Source of the DNA: Streptomyces aureocirculatus
GTDB taxonomy: Bacteria > Actinomycetota > Actinomycetes > Streptomycetales > Streptomycetaceae
Direction of reading: 5' to 3'
NCBI RefSeq assembly: GCF_000720475.1
Contig: NZ_JOAP01000008.1
Coordinates: forward strand, 248,001 to 312,000
Length of the DNA stretch: 64,000 nucleotides
Both the position numbers and the translations under genes were made by a program. This document shows positions 33,352 to 42,639 of this stretch, piece by piece (positions within the stretch are counted from its first letter, which is position 1; every line of letters starts with the position of its first letter). The notes below the pieces were generated by a model that had not been told where the DNA came from, did no database searches, and worked only from the letters and a program-made list of their open reading frames with translations.

Positions 33352-34120
33352 CCCCCGCCTTCCCACCCTGGAGGGGCGCGTGGCGCTCGTGACCGGCGCC
33401 AGCGGGATCGTCGGCGGTGGCATCGCCCGGCGGTTCGCGCAGGCGGGCGCCGCCGTGGTGGTGCACTGCCACCGGAACACGGAGCGGGCGCGTGAGGTCG
33501 CTGCCGGGATCGGGGCGGACGGCGGTGCCGCCCTCGTCGTCGCCGCGGACCTGGGGCGGGAGAGCGAGTGCGGGCGGCTCGTCGAGGAGGCGTACGCCTG
33601 GCGCGGGCGCCTCGACGCCCTCGTCAACAACGCGGGGATCCAGCCCGTGCAGGAGCTGTCCGCGATGGGGGCAGAGGACTGGCGGCGGCTCCAGGACGCC
33701 AATGTGACCAGCGCGTTCTGCTGCACACAGGCCGCCGCCGAGGTGATGTCCGGCCAGGAGCACGGCGGCAGCGTCACCCATATCGCGTCCATCGAGGGGC
33801 ATCAGCCCGCGGTGGGGCACGCGCACTACAGCGCGTCCAAGGCCGCCCTGATCATGCACGCGCGTGCCGCGGCCGTGGAGTACGGGCCGCGCGGGGTCCG
33901 GGTCAACAGCGTGTCCCCGGGCCTCATCGAGCACCCCGGCCTCGCCGAGGCGTGGCCCGAGGGCGTGCGGCGGTGGACGCGGGCCGCGCCGCTCACCCGC
34001 CTGGGGCGGCCCGAGGACATCGGTTCCGCCTGTGTGTTCCTCGCGTCCGACGCGGCGGAGTGGATCACGGGGACGGACCTCCTCGTGGACGGCGGGGTCA
34101 GCGCACGCTCCACCTGGTGA
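33344..34120 (+). CDS. Short-chain dehydrogenase/reductase (SDR)
   Basis: 258 residues, classical SDR. Cofactor loop VTGASGIVGGGIA (about 16-28), NNAG motif near residue 91 and catalytic Y-S-A-S-K; the sequence GDFCH-type acidic residue after strand 2 is replaced by HCHRN, suggesting NADP preference. VNSVSPGLIEHPG and TDLLVDGG are typical C-terminal loops. GTG 33344 overlaps the cupin gene. Substrate unknown, possibly a sugar or polyol given its coupling to a cupin. Confidence 0.9.
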   Translation: MTDPRLPTLEGRVALVTGASGIVGGGIARRFAQAGAAVVVHCHRNTERAREVAAGIGADGGAALVVAADLGRESECGRLVEEAYAWRGRLDALVNNAGIQPVQELSAMGAEDWRRLQDANVTSAFCCTQAAAEVMSGQEHGGSVTHIASIEGHQPAVGHAHYSASKAALIMHARAAAVEYGPRGVRVNSVSPGLIEHPGLAEAWPEGVRRWTRAAPLTRLGRPEDIGSACVFLASDAAEWITGTDLLVDGGVSARSTW

Positions 34121-34152
34121 CCAGGGCCCCGCAAGGGCCGCGGGGGGGGGCG

Positions 34153-34283
34153 CCCCGCCAGGGGCGCGGGGAACTGCGCGAGCAACCCACGAAAAGCCGC
34201 GGACGCGTCTGCCGGGCGACCACGCAGACGCGTCTGCGGCTTGTCGCGCGCTGGGCGCGCAGTTCCCCGCGCCCCTGGCGGGG
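34153..34283. repeat. 131-bp cruciform: dispersed Streptomyces intergenic element
   Basis: Perfect 28-bp inverted arms at 34153-34180 and 34256-34283 (core GGGGCGCGGGGAACTGCG) enclose an inner inverted pair built on GCAGACGCGTCTGC (about 34196-34243). The arm sequence is of a type found in many Streptomyces intergenic regions. It lies between the convergent SDR and MFS genes; 34121-34374 has no gene. Confidence 0.85.
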
Positions 34284-34374
34284 CACGGCAACGGCCGCCC
34301 GGCCCCCCGTAAGGGGGAACCGAGCGGCCGTCGGTGCCGCGTACCGCCGTACCCGCGGGTCGTACCGCTGTACT

Positions 34375-35964
34375 TCAGTGACCGGTCTTGACGTCCGCCG
34401 AAGTCTCGGCGGACTCGCTGCCGTCCGGCTGCGCCGCGCCCGGCACCGCGGCCGCTGGCGGCGCGTCGTCGCCGCGGGTCCGCATCAGCAGCAGGGACAG
34501 GGCGGCCGCGACCAGGACACCGATCGCACCGACCACGAAGGCCGAGGACATCGCTTCGGTGAAGGCGTCGCGGGCCGTGTGGACCAGGCCCTCGTCGCCG
34601 ATGCGTGCGGCCTCCGAGAAGGCCTCGACGATGGACTCGTCGGACTTGCCGGGGGCGTCGTCGGGCATCTTGTTGCCGTAGGTGCTCGACAGGATGGAGC
34701 CGAGTACGGCGACACCGAGGGCGGCGCCCGCCTGCTGCACCGTGTCGTTCATGGCGGAGCCGACACCGGCGTGCTCGTGCGGTACGGCGCCCATCATGGC
34801 GGCCTGCGCGGCCGGCATGGCCAGACCGCCACCGGCACCCATGAGGACCATGGCCGTGGTCACGATGCCGAAGCCGTCACCGGGCTCCAGCGTGGCGAGG
34901 GTGAAGAAGCCGGACGCGATGACCGCGAGACCGAGCGCCGCCATGAAGCGGTTGCCGATCTTCGGGCCGAGCACGGCGCTGAGTGCGTTGAAGACGAGCG
35001 AGGCGAGGGCGAGGGGCGCGAAGGCCCAGCCCGTTTTCGTCGGCGTGTACTCCAGGACGAACTGGAGGTACTGGCTCAGGACCAGCATCAGACCGCCGTT
35101 GGCGAACGTCAGGAGGACGATGGAGAAGCTCGCGCCGGTGAAGACGCGGTTGCGGAACAGGGCGAGCGGCACCATCGGCTCGCCGACCCGGGTCTCCCAG
35201 ACGCCGAAGCCCACGAGGCAGAACACCGACACGATCGCGGCCACATAGACCTTCGGGTCCCCGAAGCCCTCCTTGGGCCACTCGGTGATCGTCCAGACCA
35301 GCGAGACCATGCCGACCATCGACAGGACCATGCCGACCGGGTCGGCCTTGCGCCAGGGGCCCTTCGACTCCTTCATCAGGACGATCGCGGCGAGGAAGGC
35401 GACCGCGGCGATCGGCACGTTGATCAGGAAGATCGAGCCCCACCAGAAGTGGTCGAGCAGCACGCCGCCGAAGAGGGGGCCGCCGACGAGACCGACCATG
35501 GTCACGCCGGACCAGGCGGCGATCGCCTTGGGGCGCTCCTCGTCGTCGAAGACGGTGATCACGATGGACAGGGTGCTCGGCATGATCAGCGCGCCGCCGA
35601 CACCCATCAGGATGCGGGCGCCGATGAGCTGCTCGGGGCTTTCCGCGATGGTCCCGATGAGGGAGGCCGCGCCGAAGAGCAGCAACCCGATGAGCATCAC
35701 CTTGCGGCGGCCGAACCGGTCGGAGAGCGATCCGGTGGTGAGCAGCAGACCGGCGAACACCAGCATGTACGAGTCGAGGATCCACTGGAGATCCGACGCG
35801 CTCGCGTTCAGGTCCTCGGCGATCGGGGGGACCGCGACGGTGAGGACCATGTTGTCGATCACCAGGACGAGCGTGCTGAGACAGAGCACGATCAGAATCA
35901 GCCAGCGCTTCGGATCGCGCTCCGTCGGCTCCCCGGCCGCTGTCTTCGTTCCCACATCGTCCAT
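34375..35964 (-). CDS. DHA2-family MFS drug exporter (14 TM)
   Basis: 529 residues with about 14 membrane helices. Motif A GSLSDRFGRRKVML, motif C-like GPLFGGVLLDHFWWGSIFLINVP and NMVLTVAVPPIAEDL at helix 1 (Asp-rich N-terminal signature of DHA2). Probably exports a hydrophobic toxic compound with proton antiport. ATG 35964 is six bases from GGAGG. Divergent from a TetR regulator and an operator, a common resistance arrangement. Confidence 0.92.
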   Translation of the reverse strand: MDDVGTKTAAGEPTERDPKRWLILIVLCLSTLVLVIDNMVLTVAVPPIAEDLNASASDLQWILDSYMLVFAGLLLTTGSLSDRFGRRKVMLIGLLLFGAASLIGTIAESPEQLIGARILMGVGGALIMPSTLSIVITVFDDEERPKAIAAWSGVTMVGLVGGPLFGGVLLDHFWWGSIFLINVPIAAVAFLAAIVLMKESKGPWRKADPVGMVLSMVGMVSLVWTITEWPKEGFGDPKVYVAAIVSVFCLVGFGVWETRVGEPMVPLALFRNRVFTGASFSIVLLTFANGGLMLVLSQYLQFVLEYTPTKTGWAFAPLALASLVFNALSAVLGPKIGNRFMAALGLAVIASGFFTLATLEPGDGFGIVTTAMVLMGAGGGLAMPAAQAAMMGAVPHEHAGVGSAMNDTVQQAGAALGVAVLGSILSSTYGNKMPDDAPGKSDESIVEAFSEAARIGDEGLVHTARDAFTEAMSSAFVVGAIGVLVAAALSLLLMRTRGDDAPPAAAVPGAAQPDGSESAETSADVKTGH

Positions 35965-36016
35965 GACGGACCTCCAGAGCAAGTGCAACGGTACGGCGTT
36001 CGCTTCCACCGAACAC

Positions 36017-36033
36017 TGTACGCCCGCCGTACA
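36017..36033. promoter_or_regulatory. TGTACG-N5-CGTACA operator between MFS and TetR genes
   Basis: Perfect palindrome with 6-bp arms and a 5-base centre (CCCGC), located in the 156-bp divergent region. Likely binding site of the adjacent TetR protein. Confidence 0.6.
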
Positions 36034-36120
36034 CTGATCGCAAACCCCGAACGGCGTGCGCCCCTGCGGTAGGCTGGAAACGACCACAACGCGAACGGCG
36101 AGCAGAAAAGGGGTGGCCGC

Positions 36121-36933
36121 ATGCCACGCGCCGCGCAGCCGACCAATCCGTCGACCGGGCCGTCGACCGGCCCGTCGGCCAGGCCGTCGAAATCCTCGCG
36201 CAAGGAAACAGCCCTCGACGCGATCGGCTCGGTGTGGACCCGGCCCCAGCGCCCGCGCCGGGACCAGCCCACGCTCAGCCGCGACCAGATCGTGGCCGAA
36301 GCCGTCGCCCTGCTCGACACGGACGGCATCGAGGCCCTGAGCATGCGCAAGCTCGGCACCCGACTGAACGCCGGCGCCACCTCGCTCTACACCCATGTGT
36401 CCAACAAGGACGAACTGATCGAGCTCGTCGTCGACGAGGTGTATGGCGAGATTCGAGTGCCGCGGCCCGAGTCCGGCACCGAGTGGCGTGCGGCCGCCGT
36501 GGAGTGCGGGAACAACGTGCGCGCCGCGATCCTGCGGCACCCCTGGATCGCCTCCGTCCTCGGCGAGGTCGGCATGGCCCACCTCGGGCCGAACATGATG
36601 CGGCTCACCGAGGACACCCTTGAGCTCTTCGAGAGCGGCGGCTTCACCCCCTCGCGGGCGGAGGTCGCCCTCAAGACGATCTGGGCGTACGTCATCGGCA
36701 CGGCCGCCACCGAGGCCGCGTGGCTGACCATGCTGGCCCGCAGCGGCCAGGAGGAGCAGGAGTGGGCGGAGCGGGTCGCCGCCATCTCCGAGCAGGCCAT
36801 GGAGCCCTTCCCGCGGCTGCGGCAGTTGTACGCGGAGCAGGGCGCGGGCGCCGCGGACCAGACCCGCCGCAGCAACTTCGACGTGGGCCTCGACGTCATC
36901 CTGGACGGCCTGGAGGCCCAGCGCGGCGCCTGA
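36121..36933 (+). CDS. TetR-family regulator with TetR_C domain
   Basis: 270 residues. A low-complexity basic N-terminus (1-45, Pro/Ser-rich) precedes the HTH (about 53-95: QIVAEAVALLD, ALSMRKLGTRLNAGATSLYTHVSNKDEL), and the rest is a TetR_C-like all-helical ligand domain. Divergent to the DHA2 exporter, which it most likely represses. The ligand is presumably an exported compound. Confidence 0.9.
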   Translation: MPRAAQPTNPSTGPSTGPSARPSKSSRKETALDAIGSVWTRPQRPRRDQPTLSRDQIVAEAVALLDTDGIEALSMRKLGTRLNAGATSLYTHVSNKDELIELVVDEVYGEIRVPRPESGTEWRAAAVECGNNVRAAILRHPWIASVLGEVGMAHLGPNMMRLTEDTLELFESGGFTPSRAEVALKTIWAYVIGTAATEAAWLTMLARSGQEEQEWAERVAAISEQAMEPFPRLRQLYAEQGAGAADQTRRSNFDVGLDVILDGLEAQRGA

Positions 36934-37064
36934 GCCGCACCCCGTCCCTCCCCTGGACGTGCCGCCCTCCGGTCCCCCCTCCCGAGCGTCCGACCGGCCG
37001 GCCGGACGCACCCGAACGGCCCACCCCGTTCGCCGTGCCGCCCCGCCGGTCGGACGCTCGGTCC

Positions 37065-37550
37065 ATGGACTCCACACAGCACGGCCACCACAGCCGGCAC
37101 GGCCAGCACGCCCAGCACGGACGCGGCGTCCGGGTCTCCGGCAGCACGGTGTTCGCCGGTGTCCTGATGCTGGTGAACGGCGTTCTGGGCATCCTGGCGG
37201 GCATCGCGGGCATCGCGAAGGACGACGTGTACGCCCGGCTCGGCGACTACGTCTACAAGTTCGACCTCACCACCTGGGGCTGGATCCACCTCGTGCTCGG
37301 CCTGCTCATCGCCGTGACCGGCCTGGGCATCCTCAAGGGCGCCGAGTGGGCGCGGGGCGCGGGCGTCGCGCTCGCCGCCCTCGGCATGGTCGCGCAGTTC
37401 ATGTGGCTGCCGTACACCCCCCTGTGGGCCCTCATCTCGCTCGCGCTCGGCGCGTTCGTGATCTGGGCGCTGTGCACGGACCCGGGCGCGGCGGCCGACA
37501 AGGGCCGGGGCACGTCGGACGGGACCTGGAACGCCGCGGGCAGGCCCTAG
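37065..37550 (+). CDS. DUF7144-family four-helix membrane protein
   Basis: 161 residues. A His/Gly/Gln-rich N-terminus (HGHHSRHGQHAQHG) is followed by four membrane helices: STVFAGVLMLVNGVLGILAGI, WGWIHLVLGLLIAVTGLGIL, GAGVALAALGMVAQFMWLP and YTPLWALISLALGAFVIWAL. Matches a small actinobacterial membrane family of unknown function. Convergent with the LysR gene by a 4-bp overlap. Confidence 0.85.
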   Translation: MDSTQHGHHSRHGQHAQHGRGVRVSGSTVFAGVLMLVNGVLGILAGIAGIAKDDVYARLGDYVYKFDLTTWGWIHLVLGLLIAVTGLGILKGAEWARGAGVALAALGMVAQFMWLPYTPLWALISLALGAFVIWALCTDPGAAADKGRGTSDGTWNAAGRP

Positions 37551-38455
37551 AACGCCGCGGGGCCGCCGTTGGCGGCCAGGACGTCCCGTACGGCACGGAT
37601 GAATGCCTCCGTGCGGGGGTTGGTGCCGCCGGTGCGCCAGATCAGGCCTACGTCCGCCGTCGGCAGGTCGTGCACGGGGACGAAGGTGACGTCCGGGCGG
37701 GCGTAGTACGCCTCCACGGAGGCGATGACCGGGGACACGCCCTGGCCCGTGGCGATCAGGGTCATGAGTTCCTGGAACGTCGCCACGTCCTGCCCGCGCC
37801 GGATCTCGGCCCCGCTCGGCGTGCGCGGCGGCACGTGGAAGTCCCACCAGTACGCGGGCGCGCCACCGGCCACACCGAAGAACGTCTCGCCCGCGAGTTC
37901 CTCGAAGGACAGCGAGGCGCGCCCCGCGAAGCGGTGGCCGAGCGGCACCGCGAGGGCCCGGGACTCGTTGATGACGACCGGGCCCACCGTCAGATCGGGC
38001 TCCTGCACCGGCAGACAGGTGAAGAGGACGTCCACCTCACCCGCGCGCAGCGCGCCCAGCGGGTCCTGGAACTGCGTCTCGCGCATCCGCACCGCGCACC
38101 CGGGGCACCGCTCCCGGAACAGCTTCAGGACTGGCTGGGTGAGCGAACCGGCCCCCGACCCGAGGAAGCCGACCACAAGCTCCCCCTCCACACCCCGCGC
38201 CACGTCCTTGGCGCGGGCTACGGCCGCCTCCATCCGGTCGTGCAGCGGTGCGAGGTCGTCGTACAACTGCCGTCCCAGGGGCGACATCCGCACCACCCGG
38301 CTGGTGCGCTCGAACAGCGGCGCGCCGATCTTCCGCTCCAGCTTCTTCACGGTCTGGCTCACCCGGGCCTGCGAGAGCAGCAGCCGCTCGGCCGTGCGGC
38401 CGAAGTGCAGCTCCTCGGCGAGGGTCAGAAAGGTCTGCAGTTCCTGTCGTTCCAT
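37547..38455 (-). CDS. LysR-family transcriptional regulator
   Basis: 302 residues. HTH at about 5-60 (LQTFLTLAEELHFGRTAERL, SQARVSQTVKKLERKIG) and a type-2 periplasmic-binding-like effector domain (about 90-290; VVGFLGSGAGSL, DVLFTCLP, VSPVIASVEAYYARPDV). Divergent from the SGNH esterase at 38633 across 177 bp that contains a perfect 12-bp hairpin, so it probably regulates that gene. Confidence 0.9.
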   Translation of the reverse strand: MERQELQTFLTLAEELHFGRTAERLLLSQARVSQTVKKLERKIGAPLFERTSRVVRMSPLGRQLYDDLAPLHDRMEAAVARAKDVARGVEGELVVGFLGSGAGSLTQPVLKLFRERCPGCAVRMRETQFQDPLGALRAGEVDVLFTCLPVQEPDLTVGPVVINESRALAVPLGHRFAGRASLSFEELAGETFFGVAGGAPAYWWDFHVPPRTPSGAEIRRGQDVATFQELMTLIATGQGVSPVIASVEAYYARPDVTFVPVHDLPTADVGLIWRTGGTNPRTEAFIRAVRDVLAANGGPAAF

Positions 38456-38551
38456 GGCGCGCTCCCCCTGTGACCTGCATCGATAAGCCCGAGCGTGGTG
38501 ATCGTTTCACGGTTCGGCGTTGATGGGCCATCGCCGTGGGCGGATCTTTGA

Positions 38552-38579
38552 GTGGTCGGCACGGCAGCGTGCCGACCAC
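38552..38579. promoter_or_regulatory. Perfect 12-bp palindrome in the leader of the SGNH esterase
   Basis: GTGGTCGGCACG (38552-38563) and CGTGCCGACCAC (38568-38579) flank a GCAG loop, 53 bp before the esterase start. No T-run follows, so an operator or a leader hairpin is more likely than a terminator. Confidence 0.6.
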
Positions 38580-38632
38580 CTCGGAGCCGGGGCGATCCCG
38601 GCTCCCTCACGGCCAACCTCCAGGAGTTCCCG

Positions 38633-39946
38633 ATGTTTTCGCGTACCCGAACGACCTCCGTCGCCGTCGCCCTCGCCGTCACCGCCGGTACCGCCGTCAC
38701 CGTCGCCCAGGCCTCCGACAGCGGGGCCTCCCGTCACGCAACCGGCCACGAGGCCGCCGAGGGGGCCTGGACCGCGGCGTGGGCCGCGGCGCCGCAGCGC
38801 CCGAGCACCAACTTCAAGGCCAACTGGTCCGAAGCGGGCTTCGACGACCAGACCCTCCGGCAGGTCGTCCGGGTGACGGAAGGGGGTGACAGAGCCCGCA
38901 TCCGTCTCTCCAACCGGTACGGGGCCTCACCGCTGCGCATCGCGAGCGCGACCGTCGCCCGCACCGCGGGCACCAAGGGCGCGGACGTCGAGCGGGGCTC
39001 GGTGCGGCGGCTCACCTTCGGCGGCGCGGGGTCCGCCACCGTCCCGGCGGGCGGGCAACTGGCGAGCGACGAAGCCGGCCTCGACCTCGGCCGGTTCGAG
39101 TCCGTGACCGTCACCCTGCACCTGGCGGGCACCACGGGCCCCGCCACGTTCCACGCCCAGTCGTTCGCCACCAGCTACCGGGCGCAGGGCGACCACACCG
39201 CCGACACCGGCGCGCGGGCCTTCAAGGAGTCGACCGAGTCCTGGTACTACCTGTCCGGCGTGGACGTACGCGACTCGCGGACGGCGGGCGGTCGCGGCAC
39301 CGTACCGCGGCGTACCGGGGTCGTCCTCTTCGGCGACTCCATCACCGACGGCTTCGCCTCCTCCACCGACACCAACCGCCGCTGGTCCGACGCCCTCGCC
39401 GAGCGCCTCGCGAAGTCCGGTACGCCGCGGCCCGTCCTGAACTCCGGCATCGGCGGCAACATGGTCCTCAACGACTCGGCCTGGTACGGCGACAAGGGCA
39501 CGGGACGGTTCCGCAGGGACGCGCTCGACCTGCCGGGCGCGAAGACCGTCGTCGTCCTCGAAGGCGTCAACGACATCGGTTTCAGCGAGACCGACAAGCC
39601 CACCTACAAGCCCGCACCCGTCGTCAGCGCCGAGCAGCTCATCGCCGGGCACCGCGAGTTGATACGCGCCGCGCACGACAAGGGCCTGAAGGTCGTCGGG
39701 GCGACGCTGGTGCCGCTCGGCGGGTCCGACCACTACGGTGCGCGGGCCGCCGCCGTCAGCGACGCGTTCAACGCGTGGGTGCGGACTTCCGGCGAGTACG
39801 ACGCGTACGTCGACCTCGACCGGGCGCTCGCCGACCCGGCGGACCCGGAGCGGATCCGTCCCGCCTACGACAGCGGGGACCACCTGCACCCGAACGACGC
39901 GGGGTACCGGGCCATGGCCCGGGCGGTCGACCTCGGAACCCTCTGA
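38633..39946 (+). CDS. Secreted SGNH/GDSL esterase or lipase
   Basis: 437 residues. Sec signal peptide (about 1-27), an N-terminal beta-rich domain (TWAAAPQRPSTNF, RIRLSNRYG, FHAQSFATSY), then the catalytic domain with block I VVLFGDSITDGFAS (Ser near residue 237), block II GIGGN, block III LEGVNDIGFS and block V DSGDHLHPND. Streptomyces phospholipase/esterase type. ATG 38633 is six bases from AGGAG. Confidence 0.92.
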   Translation: MFSRTRTTSVAVALAVTAGTAVTVAQASDSGASRHATGHEAAEGAWTAAWAAAPQRPSTNFKANWSEAGFDDQTLRQVVRVTEGGDRARIRLSNRYGASPLRIASATVARTAGTKGADVERGSVRRLTFGGAGSATVPAGGQLASDEAGLDLGRFESVTVTLHLAGTTGPATFHAQSFATSYRAQGDHTADTGARAFKESTESWYYLSGVDVRDSRTAGGRGTVPRRTGVVLFGDSITDGFASSTDTNRRWSDALAERLAKSGTPRPVLNSGIGGNMVLNDSAWYGDKGTGRFRRDALDLPGAKTVVVLEGVNDIGFSETDKPTYKPAPVVSAEQLIAGHRELIRAAHDKGLKVVGATLVPLGGSDHYGARAAAVSDAFNAWVRTSGEYDAYVDLDRALADPADPERIRPAYDSGDHLHPNDAGYRAMARAVDLGTL

Positions 39947-39973
39947 GGCACGCGCACCGCAGGGGCCAAGCCG

Positions 39974-40399
39974 TCACTCCCGTGTGTAGTACCGGTAGAA
40001 CGCCGTCGCGAAGACAACCGCGGCGACCAAGGCCGCCACCACAGCCGTCCGCAGGACACCCGCGTCCGTGAGGCTGTACAGGAAGCCGAAGGACACCCCC
40101 GCGAAGAGCGCCCAGGCCGCGCCGCGCAGCTCGCGGGGGAGCGCGGGGGCGACGGCACGCAGCGCGACGTACAGTCCGGCGAAGACGAGGCCGGACAGCA
40201 CCCCGAGAAGGACGTTGCCGCCGGTGATCGGACCACCGTCGCGGTGGTTGGCGGCGGCCCAGACGCCGTACACGACGGCGAGGAGGGCGGGCACCGCCCA
40301 GGTGGCCGAGAGTGTTCCAAGTCCCCCGTGCGCGCCGTGCCCGGTGTGCGCGGTGCGCGCGCCGTGCCCGGTGTGCCCGGTGTGTGCGGTGTGAGCCAT
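39974..40399 (-). CDS. Hypothetical membrane protein with His/Thr/Gly repeat N-terminus
   Basis: 141 residues. The N-terminal 25 residues are HTGHGA-type repeats; four hydrophobic helices follow ([72 protein letters not shown]). No known domain. The repeat is encoded by a GTGTGCGCGGTGCG-like tandem DNA repeat (40325-40385). Convergent with the esterase (27 bp). Confidence 0.7.
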   Translation of the reverse strand: MAHTAHTGHTGHGARTAHTGHGAHGGLGTLSATWAVPALLAVVYGVWAAANHRDGGPITGGNVLLGVLSGLVFAGLYVALRAVAPALPRELRGAAWALFAGVSFGFLYSLTDAGVLRTAVVAALVAAVVFATAFYRYYTRE

Positions 40400-40606
40400 G
40401 ACGCGGCTCCTCTCTGCTCACGCCCAGTGGCGTCCTGTTCCCCAGCTCAAGGAAACACCCGTTCGACCCCGCGCTCCACCGGAGCGCGTGCCACGCTGGA
40501 CAGCAGCGACCCGCCGCCGGGCCCCGCAGCGATGAGTTTCCGCCGCCGGACCGGTCTTCCCTCACGACGGACAGCCGACGAACCGCACAGCGGAGGGCAC
40601 AGGGAC

Positions 40607-41683
40607 ATGAGCGACAAGCACCCACACCGGGGCCCGGGGTCCGGAGGTCCGGCCATCGAGACCGCGGGCCTGGTCAAGACGTTCGGCGACAACCGCGCGG
40701 TCGACGGCGTCGACCTGACCGTCCCCGCGGGCACGGTCTACGGGGTCCTCGGGCCGAACGGCGCGGGCAAGACGACGACCGTGAAGATGCTGGCCACGCT
40801 GTTGCGACCGGACGGCGGTGAGGCGCATGTCTTCGGCCACGACGTGGTCCGCGAGGCCGACACGGTCCGCGGCCTCGTCAGCCTCACCGGGCAGTACGCC
40901 TCGGTGGACGAGGACCTCACCGGCACCGAGAACCTGGTGCTCCTCGCCCGCCTCACAGGACACGGCAAGAAGGCCGCGTACGCCCGCGCCGAACAGCTCC
41001 TTGACGCCTTCGGGCTCGGGGACGCCGCGGCCCGGCAGGTGAAGCACTACTCCGGCGGCATGCGGCGCCGCATCGACATCGCCGCCTCCATCCTCAACAC
41101 CCCCGACCTGCTGTTCCTCGACGAGCCGACGACCGGCCTGGACCCGCGCAGCCGCAACCAGGTGTGGGACATCGTCCGCGCCGTCGTCGGCCACGGCACC
41201 ACGGTGCTCCTGACCACGCAGTATCTGGACGAGGCCGACCAGCTCGCGTCCCGTATCGCCGTCATCGACAAGGGCCGGGTCATCGCCGAGGGCACCAAGG
41301 GCGAGCTGAAGGCGTCCGTCGGCGCCGGGTCCGTGCACGTCAGGCTGCGCGACGCCGAGCAGCGCCCCCGGGCCGAGGAGGTGCTGCGGCTCGCGCTCGA
41401 CGGCGCCACGATCCAGTTGGAGGCCGACCCGGTCGCGCTCACCGCCCGCGTGGGCGAGGGCTCCGCCAACGGCATCGGTGCCGCCGAGCAGGCAGCGCGC
41501 GCCCTCGCCGAACTGGCCCGCACCGGCATCACCGTCGACAACTTCTCCCTGGGCCAGCCCAGCCTCGACGAGGTGTTCCTCGCGCTCACCGGCCACCCGA
41601 GCGAGCACGAACCCCCGGGCGGGGGCGCCCCCCGCAAGGACATCGACGTCAACGACCGCGAGGAAGCCGAGGTGACCCGATGA
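40607..41683 (+). CDS. DrrA-type ABC transporter ATP-binding protein
   Basis: 358 residues. Walker [16 protein letters not shown] (about 49), Q-loop [14 protein letters not shown], signature SGGMRRR, Walker [17 protein letters not shown] and H-loop [10 protein letters not shown] are all present, with the C-terminal daunorubicin-resistance ATP-binding domain (about 280-345). ATG 40607 preceded by AGGGAC. Cotranscribed with the permease, stop/start ATGA overlap. Probably drives export of a drug-like substrate. Confidence 0.92.
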   Translation: MSDKHPHRGPGSGGPAIETAGLVKTFGDNRAVDGVDLTVPAGTVYGVLGPNGAGKTTTVKMLATLLRPDGGEAHVFGHDVVREADTVRGLVSLTGQYASVDEDLTGTENLVLLARLTGHGKKAAYARAEQLLDAFGLGDAAARQVKHYSGGMRRRIDIAASILNTPDLLFLDEPTTGLDPRSRNQVWDIVRAVVGHGTTVLLTTQYLDEADQLASRIAVIDKGRVIAEGTKGELKASVGAGSVHVRLRDAEQRPRAEEVLRLALDGATIQLEADPVALTARVGEGSANGIGAAEQAARALAELARTGITVDNFSLGQPSLDEVFLALTGHPSEHEPPGGGAPRKDIDVNDREEAEVTR

Positions 41684-42534
41684 CCACCACGCGTACCGCG
41701 ACCACCACCGAGGCCCAGGACCTCGCCCCCGTCCGCCCGGAGTCCCTCGCCGAACTGCTCATCGCCAAGGAACGCCCGCCGCGCCCCAGCGCCCTGTCCG
41801 CGTCCCTGACCTTCGGCTGGCGCGCCATCCTGAAGATCAAGCACGTGCCGGAGCAGCTCTTCGACGTCACGGCGTTCCCGATCATGATGGTGCTGATGTA
41901 CACGTACCTGTTCGGAGGCGCCCTCGCCGGTTCCCCGCGCGAGTACATCCAGTACCTGCTGCCCGGCATCCTGGTGATGTCCGTCGTCATGATCACGATG
42001 TACACGGGTGTCTCGGTGAACACCGACATCGAGAAGGGCGTCTTCGACCGTTTCCGCTCGCTGCCGATCTGGCGGCCCTCGACGCTCGTCGGCTATCTCC
42101 TCGGCGACGCCCTGCGGTACGCCATGGCGTCCGCGGTGATGCTGACCGTCGGCATCATCCTGGGCTTCCGCCCGGACAGCGCGCTCGGTGTGCTCGCCGG
42201 GGTGCTGCTCCTGCTCGTGTTCTCGTTCGCCTTCTCCTGGGTGTGGACGATGTTCGGGCTGCTCCTGCGTACGGAGAAGTCCGTGATGGGCGTCAGCATG
42301 ATGGTGCTGTTCCCGCTGACGTTCCTCAGCGACATCTTCGTGAAGCCGGAGACGATGCCGGGCTGGCTCCAGGCCTTCGTCAACAACAACCCCGTCACGC
42401 ATGTCGCCTCGGGGGTGCGCGGTCTGATGGACGGTGACTGGCCGGCCGCCGACATCGCCTGGAGCCTCGGCTGGGCGGGCCTGCTCGTCGCGGTCTTCGG
42501 TCCCGTGACGATGCGCCTCTACAACCGCAAGTAG
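41680..42534 (+). CDS. DrrB-type ABC transporter permease
   Basis: 284 residues with six membrane helices in an ABC-2 fold. [20 protein letters not shown] precedes helix 1, [26 protein letters not shown] is the conserved ABC-2 loop and [27 protein letters not shown] the final extracellular loop. Overlaps the ATPase gene (ATGA), forming a two-gene exporter with it. Followed by a hairpin terminator. Confidence 0.92.
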   Translation: MTTTRTATTTEAQDLAPVRPESLAELLIAKERPPRPSALSASLTFGWRAILKIKHVPEQLFDVTAFPIMMVLMYTYLFGGALAGSPREYIQYLLPGILVMSVVMITMYTGVSVNTDIEKGVFDRFRSLPIWRPSTLVGYLLGDALRYAMASAVMLTVGIILGFRPDSALGVLAGVLLLLVFSFAFSWVWTMFGLLLRTEKSVMGVSMMVLFPLTFLSDIFVKPETMPGWLQAFVNNNPVTHVASGVRGLMDGDWPAADIAWSLGWAGLLVAVFGPVTMRLYNRK

Positions 42535-42595
42535 CCCGTACGCGGCGCGCGGGCGGCGTCCCACGAAGGCGGGCATTCCTGCCCCCATATGCAGT

Positions 42596-42626
42596 GACCC
42601 CGGTCGCGCGGTCCGCGGCCGGGGTC
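42596..42626 (+). terminator. Terminator after the DrrAB-type operon
   Basis: Stem GACCCCGG (42596-42603) pairs with CCGGGGTC (42619-42626) over a GC-rich 15-base loop and is followed by TT. It ends only 13 bases before the GTG of the next gene, leaving little room for a separate promoter. Confidence 0.65.
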
Positions 42627-42639
42627 TTGCCTGGGGGGC

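Noticed and set aside
33568..36072. 834-codon plus-strand frame
   Set aside because: Shadow of the SDR gene and antisense to the DHA2 exporter; Arg/Asp/His-biased composition typical of shadows.
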